A stretch of 64,000 bases of DNA from Phallus indusiatus (GCA_027605045.1 JAQFWX010000010.1:934879-998878), one strand, 5' to 3'; counted from the first letter of the stretch, positions 47,825-60,200 are shown. The notes: a model not told the origin generated them from the sequence alone. Numbers and translations: made by a program.

Positions 47825-48635
47825 TGTGTTAGAATTGCAGTAAACCCAAGGGGACAATGAACTGTTTAATCGAATTTGATGAATGGGTTCTAATTCAAAC
47901 TCGAGTTTGAAGCTTTGCTTAAGTTCCAGCTTCACAAGCTCTCATGATTGGCACCACTGGAAGAAAATTGAGCTTCGATAGCAAAAAAAACAAAGCGGAA
48001 AGAGAAAGATCGATGGGGAACTTCCGTTGTATACCGCAATATTTGTCCTTTTCTTTTCGGAACATTGTCAATTTCCGCTCGTCCTTTGCGAGCACAACCG
48101 GAAAAAATACCCCACGATGGTAGTCCCGATGCTTGACGTGAGACCAAGTTGAAACGGAGACGCCCGAATACGTCTCTCACAACGCGTCCAGACAATGATA
48201 CTGCCGGTGATGCACTGCAAGGGAGTGAAGGCTACGTAAGAGACGTAGGCCTAGGTATACATATTCTCAATCTATTCTACTCATGCAATACCCACCATTA
48301 CACCAATGGCAATAATTACTTCGTCTCTTCGGTTACCATGAGGTGAAGACCACTGCAATACCTTCGATGTCCAAACGTGTAGCTGCCAAGTCCTTGCGTA
48401 ATACAACTTAAAAAAAATGCCAAGTACATAAGTGAGCAAGGGATGCGAACGATGGACCCTTTACACAAAGCTCCTTAGTGATATGCATAGGTTTTATCTG
48501 GGTAAAACAATACAATGCATGTTTATACCAGCCAATACGGTCTTTCGATATGGGCGTAACGGGTACTCACGGGCATTACTACCCTATCGCCGTTGCGATA
48601 CGCGGGCAGTGGTAGCATTGATCCATCGCTTTTGG
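47825..48635. other. Intergenic, no gene recognised
   Basis: The first about 290 bp match the 3' flank of MFS gene 1. The rest has only short ORFs with no recognisable motif and ends at the TATA box of the small secreted protein gene. Confidence 0.5.
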
Positions 48636-48643
48636 TATAAATA
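48636..48643 (+). promoter_or_regulatory. TATA box of the small secreted protein gene
   Basis: TATAAATA lies 71 bp upstream of the ATG at 48707. A start site about 30 bp downstream would give a short leader and would exclude the out-of-frame ATG at 48654. Confidence 0.6.
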
Positions 48644-48706
48644 GGCCGTCAAAATGAGTTCTTCAGCAATAGCTTTCCCTTGCTTCTCTCCTCAAATCTA
48701 TTCCTC

Positions 48707-48960
48707 ATGTTGTTTCCTCGTGTCTTCTTACTTGTTCCTATGGTCTTCACCTTCTCTACTGTTTTTGCTTTGCCAACCAACGATTTGCCTAACAGCCTTA
48801 CTTCTCGGGAAACCTGTGAGGAAGAATGCACCAGAGCAGGCCTTAACATTCGCCTTTGCGTAAGTTTTTCTGAGTCTCCATCTCCTTTGTGTATTATCTC
48901 TACGATGTTCTTACAAAATTTTGTTGTCAGTGCCCCATCTCCGGTGCGCCTCATAAATGA
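48707..48960 (+). CDS. Small secreted cysteine-containing protein (60 residues)
   Basis: Two exons, 48707-48859 and 48931-48960, are separated by a 71-bp GTAAGT...GTCAG intron, giving 60 residues. An N-terminal hydrophobic signal (LFPRVFLLVPMVFTFSTVFA) with a likely cleavage at VFA-LP leaves a mature peptide of about 39 residues. It has four cysteines (RETCEEECTRAG, IRLCC), enough for two disulfides. The gene has a TATA box at 48636. Small secreted cysteine proteins of fungi may act as effectors, signals or antimicrobials; nothing here decides. No paralogue is seen in the window. It is too short and spliced to be found by a plain ORF search. Confidence 0.6.
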
Positions 48961-49977
48961 ACTGTCTGGGTGCAAAGATACCATTCCCTTTGGGTCTTCA
49001 CTACACCACGGTATCAGTGTACTGAGCCTTGATTATTCTCATTTGTAATGTAACCCATCGTGGCCACCTTGTTATTTATATTCATTATTTATTTATGGTA
49101 TACGCATGTTCAACATGAATTGAGAATGTTTATCTTTGTTCGCTCATCTAAATCCAAGTTGCTCCACCGGTTGTTCTGTACTTAAACAAATTTGAAACCT
49201 ACGGATCTAACTGTCCGCTGCCATCATGTAAAGCCGCCTTCTGATTCTTGAACGCAATGGTACTGGCTCTGCTGATACATATCACAAACTATAATATACT
49301 GACTCAAAGCGTCACGCAAGTCAGATAAGAGTGTCTCTAGAGTCTACACCATTTTTCTGGCGTAGTTTTTTGGGGGGAACGGTGCGTTAAACAGTTCGGT
49401 TAGTATAGCATGTACGCAGTTGTGACGGCACATGATTTTTCGGCCACTGTTGACCTTCAAGACGCCAGGGAACACCGACTTCTTTGAAAAATTCGGACGC
49501 TTTAGGCTCGTCGGCATTTTGTCGGGGTTTGAGAATATCTCGGCTTTAAGTTTAGACCTTCTTTCTCGGGCGACGATGATTTTTAGACTTGATATGGCGC
49601 ATATATGCACATACCGCATTTGAATACATTGCAGAGTTATTTCGCCATTCTTACTCTCACCCTCAACGGTCAACAGAAAGAACATTCCTTCAGCACCCGG
49701 AAAACCCAAAATTTGCGTTTAATGGTATTATTCAACGGAACCCCTATACTAATCCAATTAAGCACAGACTTTTCTGCTGGAGCCAGGACACGGTGAACTT
49801 CAAGCCATGTGAGCATGTGAGTTCAAACCACCTTTTCTCAGAATGCACCACCGGCATCAAATTTTCACGTATGCATTGCCTCAGATACAATAGGGCATGA
49901 GAGGGGAAGGCCACATCTATCTTTAAATAGTACTGCTATAGGGAGGCTACAGGGCACAGGATCTTTTCCATTCCTTA
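48961..49977. other. Intergenic, no gene recognised
   Basis: There are overlapping ORFs of 121 (minus, 49344-49709) and 103 residues (plus, 49589-49900) without recognisable motifs. A once-coding stretch cannot be excluded at 49430-49620. I do not call a gene. Confidence 0.4.
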
Positions 49978-50485
49978 CCCGAGAATAGCCTTTTCCTTTT
50001 CTACATTTCGAGATTGATCAATGACATACTTGTGCCACGGCCCGGATGTACTCCTTTCACAGCGTGATTTACGAAACCAAATGCTGACAAGCGACTGAGA
50101 CCCCCGTTCTAGTATTTGGATCACTTGATTTAGATTCTTAACAAGGACCCAATCTGTCAGGTAAATGCTTCGTTTACGAGAATTGGCTAAGTTCAGATCT
50201 CCGCCACTTGTCATCTTCCTGATGCGTGGTAGATAATACCGCTGTCTAATATCCAAGATTTTCAGATCCAAGAAACGGTCCCCGATTAAGAAAAAGAGTT
50301 CTGCAGCAAAATCTTCCACCACAGAAAACTGGAGTTCTTTGTTGGGTGGAGCATTGCGATAACACGTGTATCAGCATGACTTGATTTGGAAGGACGTCGG
50401 AGCGGTCTGGAGTTTGACACAGATAGATACTCGAGCTCATGAGGGAGATTGGGAGGATACGGTCAGATGGGTCAGGGTAGGACAT
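49978..50485 (-). pseudogene. Degenerate leucine-rich protein remnant (possibly F-box/LRR type)
   Basis: On the minus strand a coding-like stretch (NLPHELEYLSVSNS) shifts frame to FAAELFFLIGDRFLDLKILDIRQRYYLP, then to a weak tail ending at 49978. The spacing of leucines resembles the repeat region of agaricomycete F-box proteins. No F-box is visible and no single frame spans the stretch. The assignment to that family is tentative. Confidence 0.35.
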
Positions 50486-50698
50486 GGTTTTGTTGGTGAA
50501 AGTTTAATAGACGGAAATATTCTGGGACCAACTTGAGCCTCTGAATCTTCACAGCTTGCAACACAAGAAGAAGACGAATTGAATTCTGTTGGCGAAGAGG
50601 AACGGCGAACTGCTATTCACCACAAAATCAAACCTTGTCGGTCCACCGATCTAAAAACGCACGTCGCAAACGGACAACAAACAGGTCCTCTATGTCAC

Positions 50699-51897
50699 AT
50701 GTCACATTTTTTTCATCCTACTAGTAACTGCATCGACTGCAATCCTGTACAGAACGATATGGTATGTAAATTTGTCTGGCTCATCAGCGTCATTCTTGTA
50801 TCTTTTACCAACCCGCTTCAAGAACGTTCAAAATAAAGGATGGCGTGGCATTATCTACTAGCCACTTACAGGTGCACAGCCAAGGCACAATCTGTCCCAG
50901 ATTCGCCACACATGCAAGGCACAGCGTCTTTCATTCGTCTCAACTAGTCCTCTGTATCTCCATTCTTTAAATTTCTGCAACCAGAATGACCCGGAATCCA
51001 TGCCACATGTCCACCACAAGCGGCTAGAAGGTCGAACCGCTACCAGTGCAAACATTGGCGATCGTGTTACCTGCTTTGTCTGAGCGAGATGTGGACAGAT
51101 ATGCGATAATACCCTATCATGACACGTACGATGTAAGTTTTGAACGCAGGATTCACTAAAACTTGTTGATTTTAATAACCTTTGAAATAGATGGTCCTTC
51201 AAGAAACAATTAAAGCCTTCGTCTCATTACGACCTCACATAAACACAACTAACAGCGTCCTTCGTTATCGTTTGAAGAATGCGGAAGGATGCTTCGTTTG
51301 GGCAGACGTACAACCGGAACATTGGCTGCAGCTAGTCCGGCCCGGAGCCGAGGTTGGACTATGTCCTGCTGAAACACCATTTCTCGTTGGGTCGGTGTTT
51401 TTGACGTTTGGGAAGGAGTTTGGACCGAATGAAACTCGCTGGACTCACTCCGACAAGGACAGAGTTAGTCGAGAAATCTGGATTGACCGTCCAAGATCTT
51501 TTCAGGTCAGTTACTATACACACCGAACTTGTATCCTTTCAGTTATAACTCTTGTCGATAGGAAGCCAATGTCTCTGTTCGGAATGCAATAGATTCTTTA
51601 AATGATACGAGTGGTTTCGAGTCTTTGCGTAAGTCATCTTTTACTTATGGGATTTTTTTTTTCATTGCTAATACTTTGTTATTTTATTTAGTCAAAGGGA
51701 AAGGGGGGAATTCATTCAAATACTTCTATTTTGAGAAGGCAAGACGCGGAGAATTGCGAAACTGTGAATGGTGTGAGTTTCCGGAGGAAGCATATGCACA
51801 TGATAGCCTTTGGAGAAAAATCGTTTCGCGACCAGGATCGTTTTTGGGATTCAAATTGCAATCAGAATCTCCTCCGACATATGTTCCTTCTGAGTGA
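50699..51897 (+). CDS. Hypothetical protein with possible ubiquitin-like fold
   Basis: Six phase-consistent exons are proposed: 50699-50761, 50872-50946, 51028-51132, 51191-51505, 51562-51628 and 51692-51897, giving 254 residues. The last four are strong, with GTAAG or GTCAG donors and TAG acceptors. The first two are weaker because the donor after 50946 is GTCCTC. Residues around DRYAIIPYHDTYDMVLQETIKAF, then YRLKNAEGCFVWADVQPEHW and LVRPGAEVGL, resemble the hydrophobic pattern of ubiquitin-like domains common in basidiomycete proteins (a ULD-like segment). This is an impression, not an alignment. The C-terminus (NCEWCEFPEEAYAH...SPPTYVPSE) has no family match that I know. If the first exons are wrong, the start may be ATG 51191. 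Confidence 0.55.
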
Positions 51898-52091
51898 CTT
51901 TTGTCGCTATTACAGACAAATGTAGCCCAGTGCAACCACTATACTTCTCATCAGTATGACCATAAGTCGAGCCTCACGTACACTACCCATGCCGTGGACG
52001 AAACCATTTTGCTTTTTGCATAGCAATTTCAATGCTACATTGGTACTCATTCTCAATTACTACGACCTTCTTTACTGAACGTCGTCTTCGG

Positions 52092-52421
52092 TCAAACAGA
52101 TTTGACAATATTCTTGATCCAACATGCTATAGTATGAAAGCTTTTACGTTGTGAATGATTTAGCAGAGGAACTGAGATGAAAAACAAAAATACCTGATTT
52201 ATATTAGGCACCTGGGCATGCTCTTCAACATTGTGATCCTTGTCCGATTCAGAGTTGCACCCTAGGGTAGGCCGACTACTAGGATCAGTAGTGGTGAACT
52301 TGAGTCGCGGGTCCCCGCTAGACGAGAATACTGAATGATGCGTGATATTTGTGATTAACCTAATGATACATACATGCATAATATACTCAAAATCACTGAA
52401 GTTGCTCAGACTTTCGCCCAA
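52092..52421 (-). pseudogene. Divergent DUF6535 C-terminal relic
   Basis: On the minus strand the motif SDKDHNVEEHAQV matches SDKDHDTEERAQV near the end of the DUF6535 proteins. It is followed by an intron-like stretch and RKSFHTIACWIKNIVKSV, which parallels the conserved last exon (RQNYRSVTNWMKKAFESIW). Upstream the match fades. This is an older member than the other copies, and only its tail is recognisable. Confidence 0.5.
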
Positions 52422-52430
52422 CTTGATTCT

Positions 52431-53038
52431 TCACGTGAAACCATGAAACAATAGACTTAAAATACATAAAGCAATATATAATGGAAGATAAATCACGAAA
52501 TATTCGTCGGAATCTGGCGTGACTTCAAATGTCTGCTCGATATAATCAAACAAAGCTTGCATGTCCTTTTCTTCTTCATATTCGCCATCCGGGTAGTAGA
52601 GGTAAGGGTTTATATTACTCTCGTGGAGTTTCGTTGTACGGGTTACAGGAGACGAAGAAAGCTAGGATGAATGTTAGGATGCCTGTAGAAAAATAGAGAA
52701 GATGGATGCATTGCTTACTCTTTTACCTCTACCACTGGAATTAATATTTTTCCTGCTTTTAAAGGTCGCACTATCCATGAGCTTATTAGAATCATTCTTT
52801 GAGTCTGGATTGTAAACAGCCTTCATCTTCGAAAATGGTACGGGAAAAGGTTCGACTTCGGGCGTCGTCCGGTCCCTGTTCATACCAGTAAGAACTTGGG
52901 ATGACTGTAGCAAAGTAGGGGAGGGTCCGTATGTTCGATTCTTAGGACGTTTTTCTTGAGACTATTTTTGAAATAAAAACGCATTAGCACATTTCCTTTG
53001 TGTACAGTTAGTCGAACTTGTAGCCATACCAGAAACAT
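52431..53038 (-). CDS. Tail-anchored hypothetical protein (160 residues)
   Basis: Three exons on the minus strand, 53038-53030, 52961-52719 and 52661-52431, have GTATGG...AATAG and GTAAGC...CCTAG introns, phase 0 throughout. The first exon is only nine bases (ATG TTT CTG). The product has a basic, Ser- and Lys-rich N-terminal part (SQEKRPKNRTYGPSP, SSGRGKR), an acidic segment (YYPDGEYEEEKDMQALFDYIEQTFEVTPDSD) and a single C-terminal hydrophobic helix (FVIYLPLYIALCILSLLF) five residues from the end. That is the layout of a tail-anchored membrane protein. The frame and splice phases close without a lesion. No family is recognised. Confidence 0.6.
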
Positions 53039-53872
53039 GGTCGATGGGCAGGTTGATGGGTGATGAAAGAAGCTTGAACTGACTGTGATATCAGCCAGGA
53101 CCTTTACGTCATATATAAAACTTGAGTATGGACATTGAAAGAAGCCAGCAGGGTTTCAGACCTTGATTTTGCTTGTTGTCCGTGGTCCACGATGAGCGAC
53201 TCGGACGACACGTCCATTTCAAAGGCGATTTGAGCAGTCCATGTAATCTTCAACCACGTTTATTCGTCGAATTTTTTCACTGATCAGTTGAATAACTCAA
53301 GATGGCGATCGTCTGGAAGTGTTTTGAGAGTGAAAGTAGATAGAAGAACACCAGCCAAGGCTCCCGGCAATGTCCGGCGTTGTAAGTCCGCTGTAGTCTC
53401 GTCGCTCCTCTGCACCAAGTCGCACGACTTGTTTTTGTTTTCTCAAGATTGCAGGATGATCTCTGAGCGTCACAACATCTGCTGCTCTCCTTTGTTCGTG
53501 CAATCAAAGGCCTTGAAAAACCCATGATGGGCAAGTATATACATAAACAAATACAGGGCTATTGATATAATCTAAGTTATTTCTTCTAACTTGGATCATC
53601 AGTCATAATCGGAGTCCTCAGTATGATCCTCCTCTTGCATACTTCGCTGTGCGTAGACATGTCAGCAACAAGGTCTTATTCGTAGGAATCCCCTTGTGCT
53701 GGACGAGTCCTCCCCATTCCAAGCATGTAATACCAATAATGCTCATGTCTGTTCCTGAAAAATAGCCAACACCGTGGAAGTCCGTGTTTGCCCTTGTGGC
53801 TTGAATGGGACGAAATTTTGTCTATTTAAGATAGCTTTTTCGTTATATCGAAAATGCACCTAACAGCTCACG
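53039..53872. other. Intergenic with unresolved coding-like stretch
   Basis: A TATATAAA motif near 53110 precedes ATG 53193 (MSDSDDTSISKAI then stop). Both strands of 53288-53527 are open for about 80 codons. I could not join these into a supported gene. Confidence 0.4.
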
Positions 53873-54298
53873 ATGGACCTAAACCATATTAAAAAGAGAA
53901 GTAAACCAATAAGACTGACAATAGTTTTGACGTCTCATAAACAGGATGTTACAGGAACCTTGGGCATTAACCGGAATCTTTCAAATCGCGCTGAGCTGTT
54001 GTCCGTCGCGTTCGTTGCACTTGAAGAGAGGTACCTGAGAAATCCAAATACCTCGGGGACCGCCGAGCCAAATGTTGGGGTAGCTGTACTTCACGACGGT
54101 TATTGTATCCAGGTGAACGTCGTGTTTGCGTCGTGTCATTTAGACAGGGGACTCATGCCGATACAACTCGTTCCAAATGATACGCCTAATTCAAGCTTAG
54201 CTCTTCCACTTATTCCGCTAGCAAGCCAACTTGAAATGAGTTGCTCAGACTCGGAGGTAGTTCATATATATTACGCGGAACACCCAAGGTCTCGATAA
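53873..54298 (+). CDS. Hypothetical protein (141 residues)
   Basis: A single open frame runs from ATG 53873 to TAA 54296-54298. The sequence alternates hydrophobic and polar residues (LTIVLTSHK, VGVAVLHDGYCIQVNVVFASCHLD, LMPIQLVPND), suggesting a beta-rich soluble domain. There is no signal peptide or membrane helix. It lies tail-to-tail with the P450 at 54410. I do not recognise a family. Confidence 0.5.
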   Translation: MDLNHIKKRSKPIRLTIVLTSHKQDVTGTLGINRNLSNRAELLSVAFVALEERYLRNPNTSGTAEPNVGVAVLHDGYCIQVNVVFASCHLDRGLMPIQLVPNDTPNSSLALPLIPLASQLEMSCSDSEVVHIYYAEHPRSR

Positions 54299-54409
54299 CT
54301 TCTGCTGTCGGAACGAAATCTTGAGGTTTTCCTACTATGTTTCTGTCTCTCTGACTCACAAATACAACGGATTTTACAGAATGATCGACTATAATCAATT
54401 TATCTCGAA

Positions 54410-56540
54410 TCAATTCAGCAGTTTCTGAGCATCGGGTCGCGCATCAATTCGACATTTAAAATCTCGAGGGCGTCTCAATAAGAAGAGATGAGATCTTCAC
54501 ATTTTTATGATAATGAAGCGTTTACTCACGCAACAATTCCTGGGGCAAACTCATTATTTTCGTCAATGCCAGCCAACGGTTCGTCCTCGAGCGCGGAGAT
54601 ATTCACAACATGCAACATGGTCGCAACCACAATGCTAAGAGAGGTTTCCGCCAACGCTTTTCCAGGGCATATCCTAAAAATGAGAAGAAGGTCGTTTTTT
54701 TTTGAATGGTGATTCGATAAGTATGGTTGACCATACCGTCTTCCTGAGCCAAACGCCCAGTCTGGTTTCAGCTTCGCACTTCCATCGACATCCAGAAACC
54801 TCTCGGGTCTAAACCTGTGAGTATCAGGCCCGAAGTCCTTTTCTGAATGCAGGAGAAGCCTGGTTTCAACTTCAGTCAGTCTCAATTCGATTTCGTACAA
54901 CCAATCAATCGCCAATTCACCAAGGGTTACCAAAACAGATGGTTCCTTTAGGTATAAAATATCCAAATATGACATCGGCTTTTTTCAATCGATGAGGTAC
55001 ACCTATTGGAGCAGCTGGATGCCACCGAATCGCTTCATTGCAAAGTGCATTGACGTAAGGAAGATTCGGAATATCGGAGAACGAAGGCAGGCTCTCTCTA
55101 CCAACCACTTGATCCAGCTCCTGTTGGGCTTTTTTTTGCACATCTGGATAAAGTGCCATTGCTAAGAAGAATACACGGATTTGACTTTCCAGCTATTATA
55201 GGCGTTAGTGTAAAATCAAGATAGAATAAAAGATGTCTACTGTGTCAATCCCAGCAAAATAAGTGTTCACCGCGGCTTCACGGATCACCTTTTCGGCATC
55301 ATCGGAGGGATTGGGATTATTGGCGAGGTTTTCCAAGCACTTCGAGACAAGTGAGGGTTTATAGTTTCCTTGCGACTAAGGCTTCTTGAACGATAATATA
55401 ACCTAGCCTCACAGTGATATACTCACAAAAGATTTTTTTGCGTATTCATATGGCCTACTAATCATCTCTCGGAAACTTTCGTTTAATTCCTTGGCCGCTT
55501 TCGGAAAGTGTAAGCCGGGGAACCATGATGGGAGATATTTCACTATTCATATCGCATTGACATTAGGCATAAACGAAACCATAGTTGCATACTTAATGGA
55601 ATGCTATCAACCATGTATGCACCAGGAACCAAAGCTTGAGTAAAATAAGACATAAAACGTTCAGCAAATCCTAAATAGGGATCATCTTTGGGGAGGACAT
55701 CGATACCGTAGGTGAGCTACAAGTCCTTTAAGGACGGTGTTATTGAGGCGGAAATGCTTGGTTCGTACCTGCATGATAACTCCCCCGACCATGTGTCTAA
55801 TATGTTCCAGATTGTTTACAGGTTCGGAAATGAGATGCCCCACGAACGACCTTCAGCCGGTGAACCATCAAAAACAATGAGGATAATAAAGTATAGAACG
55901 AACCTAGCGTTTTCCTCCAAGGTCGGATGATAAGAAACAAGGCTTTTCAATGACAATGCATTGTTCATTATCGTCCGGCGTCGAGTCCATTGTTCGCCAT
56001 AATTCATTGTTACTAGAGAGCTTTTACCAATATCCGTCCTAAAATTGAGAGGCATTTGCCCACTAGCCGGTATTTTACTGAGAATGGAAAACATACAGCT
56101 CATGCAGCATGGTGTTTTCGGGTCTGTCCGAGTAGACTGCACCTCTTCTACCGAATAATTCTCGTTCCATATCCGTTGAGTTAATAACAAGAATCGATTG
56201 GCCCAAAACATTCAAATAAACCAGGTCGCCTATATACGAACGATTGATAAATGAAGAGTGGGAAAGAGCAGTATTCAAGCACCGTATTTCTTAGCCCATT
56301 TCTCATACACTGTATACTCAAGAGTCCCAGATGGAAAATCTCTTAGGTTGCCCCATATAGGATGTCCTGGAGGGCCTGGTGGCAGTTGAAGACCTATGTA
56401 CATGAACACTTAAATGGGTTATGCGCGATAGGAATCTCCATGTACAAACCTCTCGGCACGCGTACCGTCGTATAATACAAGAGAGCAGACAGAGAGAGAG
56501 CCAAAGAAGCGATGACTATGTCAGGAAATGATACGGCCAT
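54410..56540 (-). CDS. Cytochrome P450 monooxygenase (intact, 12 exons)
   Basis: It is on the minus strand from ATG 56540 to TGA 54410, about 517 residues after removing 11 short introns. An N-terminal membrane anchor (SFPDIVIASLALSLSALLYY) precedes the proline-rich hinge LPPGPPGHPIWGN. The I-helix has AGIDT (oxygen activation), though the following residue is L rather than T/S. The K-helix is NEAIRW (ExxR), the PERF motif is FRPERF and the heme-binding loop is AFGSGRRICPGKALAE, split by an intron after GRR. The end RPRDFKCRIDARPDAQKLLN is a separate exon. These are class II, ER-bound, NADPH-reductase-dependent enzymes; the length and style fit large basidiomycete P450 families. The substrate is not known. 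A paralogue lies upstream beyond the LINE. Confidence 0.9.
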
Positions 56541-57087
56541 CGTAGGACAAAACAGTTACGGTAAGTGCTCCTGATTGATAGTTATGAGCAGATAAATTGT
56601 GGGAAGTTAAATCCAACGTGCTTTTAGTGATCAGCAAGGTTTTAAAAGCTGCGTGACACGCCCCTAACTTAACTGTTTTTAAATTGATATCTGTGCCAAT
56701 TTACTTCTTTGTTGGAGCTGCACGCACAGGGCATCCGATACTCGTCGACATTATAAATGTCATGTGGTGCTATAGGTGAATATGCTTAGGCATATGCTTG
56801 CCGATTGGTAGATCCTTGATAAATCTAAATCTAATTATAATAACTGCAGGCCGCTCATCGGTCACCCTGTCTGCCCTTCTGTCCTTTTTTGCTAGTAGCT
56901 ACCATGAGGCGTACAAATCATAGTAATCCTTCATCGAGACGGATGATTGTATTCAGTGAACGTCCGATGCGCATTAGAAAGGCCCCGCCCATCGAAAACC
57001 AGTGTTTCTAATGATGGTCACACGCAAACAGTGTTCAAGAGAAGATGATGAGAATCTAGTCATCTTCCAACTATATTCTAAATTTAT
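56541..57087. other. Upstream region of the P450 gene
   Basis: No coding sequence is seen. It ends at the left target duplication of the LINE. Before the LINE inserted, this and 62978-63212 formed one P450-to-P450 spacer of about 0.8 kb. Confidence 0.6.
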
Positions 57088-57099
57088 CTATCATGTGGA

Positions 57100-57118
57100 G
57101 TGTGTGTGTGTGTGTGTA
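57100..57118 (-). repeat. (AC)n microsatellite tail of the LINE
   Basis: An uninterrupted GT repeat on the plus strand touches the left target duplication, at the 3' terminus of the minus-strand LINE. It replaces a poly(A) tail and is likely generated in target-primed reverse transcription. Confidence 0.8.
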
Positions 57119-57281
57119 TCAGATGAGTCTCTGAGGGCCGGGCCCTATGTGTCGAGACTTTTCCTTTATCCGATCATCTGTTCGCAACTCTTCCTGTAGC
57201 TCTCTGTCGGTACCATAATATAGTATCTCTTTTTCTCCCTCCCTTTGGCCGTTCCTCGTGCAAGTCGCTCGTCATGTGGTG

Positions 57282-60200
57282 TCAATTTCTCGCGTTGGGT
57301 CTTTGTACCCGTGCTGCTTCTGCTCTTCGCCTAGGTCTTGCTTTTTTCTTTAGTTTTGGTTCCTCGAAAGTTCCATACGGCTTTGTGAATCTCTTGGTCT
57401 TGTTTACGTATTCGAAGAGAAAGCTCGTTCCATCTGGCGTCGCTAGTAGGGTACTCTTTGGGATGATGTGTCGCCTGTAGTGTTGCTGCATCTTTAGGCG
57501 ATGTGTGTCGTACTTCGGGCATCTTATCAGGTAGTGTGAGATGTCTTCTCTTTCCATCTCGCATGCCGTACACATCGGTGACTCCGCTTTTCCTATTTTG
57601 TGTAGGAAATAGTTCAACGGTGCATGACCTGTGCGTAATTGCATCAGTATAGATGTGTTACGACGTGGGAACTTAGATGTCAGTTTCAGGAATCTTGCGC
57701 TCGGCATGGACTCATCGATCTCTCTCATTTTCCCATGCCTGGGTGACTCTTTCCAAATCGCCGCTGCTCTCCTTTTGAGCTCTGTTTGCTGGAATTGCCT
57801 GGCTGCTGACCTGCTCACCGGGAGAGTGTCTATGAAAGTTAGATGGTCGCTATTTAAGTCTCCCTCACTTATCGCTTTTGCCGCCTCTTTGTCCGCCTCT
57901 TCATTTCCCTCTATTCCTTCATGTCCCGGAGACCACACCAGCGTTATTTTCTTCCTCTTTGTCTTGTACAGGCTTGCAATCTGCGCTTGGATGTGTTCCA
58001 CTAGGTGTTGGCCTGGGGCTGCTCGTTGTTGTTGGGTTGCTCGTATCGCTGCCTGGTTGTCCAGCATTATATGTATGTGGTTCGCTGTCCGGATCTCTTT
58101 CGCTATGTCTAAAGCTAGGATAATTCCCGTTAGCTCTGCCTCATATACTGTGTGCTCTTCTGCTACCCCCAGATTTTTCCTGCGCACGTGCTTTCTCCCC
58201 CTAAGATCCCAATACACTGCCGCTGCTCCAACCTTTCCATCCCTGCAAGATCCGTCGGAAAATACTGTGTGGCTGTTGTCATACTTACCCATGCTCTGGA
58301 TCGCGTCCGCTCTGCTTTTATTGATTGTAGCTTGGTGCGTATTTGTCCACTTTGGCCCCCACAAGCTGGGCTTGATTTTCTCAAAGGACTCCGGCTCTAT
58401 TTTTCCTCCATGGAGTATCTCATGCATTGGAGTCCGGTGAGCTTTAACATACCGTCGCGCTGCTCTCCTTACCTGTTTGTGCAAAATGTGAGTCTCTGGG
58501 ATTGTCGCTAATCTTGTGCCCGCCCTAAATATGATCTTTTCTATTAGTAATGGAAATGGTAGGAGATTGGCATGCGCATCTAGTGTGTCTGTCGCCGTTG
58601 TTCTCATTGCCCCTGTTATAGCTATCGCTGCAACTCTTTGCACCCCTGCAAGTTTCTTTATCGTGCCTTTTGCCCCCTTGGCTTTGCTTAGCGCTGGTGC
58701 TAGGAATATCTCTGCCACGTACAGCATTTTTGGGATTGCTACCGCTTGGTAGAACCGCTGCATATGCTTCATTGATTTGCCTTTTGTGAGTTTAGTCAGT
58801 CTCCTGAATTGGCTCACCCACTTAGAGCCCTTTTTTAGAGCATAATTCCCATGGGCTGTGAAGCGTAGCTCTTCGTCCATCATCATCCCCAGGAATTTGT
58901 GGTGCTGTACTGGTTCTATCGTCAGCCCGTTTATCTCTATGCTTGGCCGTTTTCTTGGCCTTGATTTTCCCCTGTTACCCCCATCTGCCTCTCTTCGCCT
59001 TGAGAACCCCATGAAGGCAAATTTTTCCGGTGCGAACTTGCAATTGTGTTTCTCTGCCCAGTAGTTTGCTCCGTGTGTTCCATTCATTAGACGCTTCAGC
59101 GTCTCCGCTGCTTCTTCCATAGTCTTTGCTCTCGCAAGGAGGGTCGTGTCATCTGCAAAGATGACAACTTCCACATCCTTCTTGTCCCTGGCTAAATCTG
59201 CTAGGGCTGCGTTATAAAACGCGAAGCATGGCCCAGATTCTGGTCTGCCTTGGTCCAGTCCTATCTTCATCTCTAGGGGTTCTGACTTATAGTTGTCAAA
59301 AGTCAGCTCTGTTCTTCGTTTTTCCAGTACCGCTGTTAGCCAGTCTGTGTACTGCCTAGGGACCCCCCTTTTTCTCATGTCATGGGCTAGCCACTCCGGT
59401 AATACGCTTGGAAACGCTGCTTTGATGTCCAGGAACAGTGCTGCTACCTCATCGCCTCCCCTCCAAGCGTTTTTTATAAAAGAGACAGTGTGCTGCAGAG
59501 CATCTGTCGTTGTTCTTCCCGGGCGACATCCGAACTGTGTTGGTGGTAGCAACTCATATTTGTCCGCAAATACCAGTAAGTCCTCTGATACACATGAGGA
59601 CAATACCTTACCAATTGTATCCAGCAGCGCTATCGGTCTGTATGCATTTGGTTCTGCATAGTCCGCTTTCCCCGGTTTCCGCAATACTATAATTGTGGAG
59701 TCCTTCCATTCTTGTGGGAAATACCGCAGCCGAAAAGTTGCTCTGTATAATGGTGCAATGATTGGGACGATCTGATCTGCTGCCTTTTTTAGCACTACAT
59801 TGGGGACCCCACTCTTACCCGGAGCTTTATATGGTTTCAGGCGTTCGATCGCTCTATGGATCTGGCTATCTGTAATGTCCTTGAACTCAAACTTTTGTCT
59901 CGGGTATTTGTAGTTACTCGATGGCTTTTGGTAGTCCCCTATGTCTGGGAAGAAGGTGCTGAAGAACAGGTTAGCCTTTTCTTCGTCGCTTTCTGTGTAC
60001 CTTAATATTCCTCTCTCATCTCTCTTTTTTAGTGCCATCGTTTTGCTTGCTGAGCCGTCGTTCGGGTCCCCTGTTATGTATTTGTGTGCCTTCCACATGG
60101 TTTGCTCGTCAACCTCTGCTAGGAACTTGTCCCAGTGATCCCCTTTTATTTCCCTTATCCTTTGTGTGTATTTATTTTGGGTCACCCGCAGCGTTTCGTG

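Noticed and set aside
53288..53527. About 80-codon ORFs open on both strands
   Set aside because: Could not be joined to a start or to supported splice sites; no motif.
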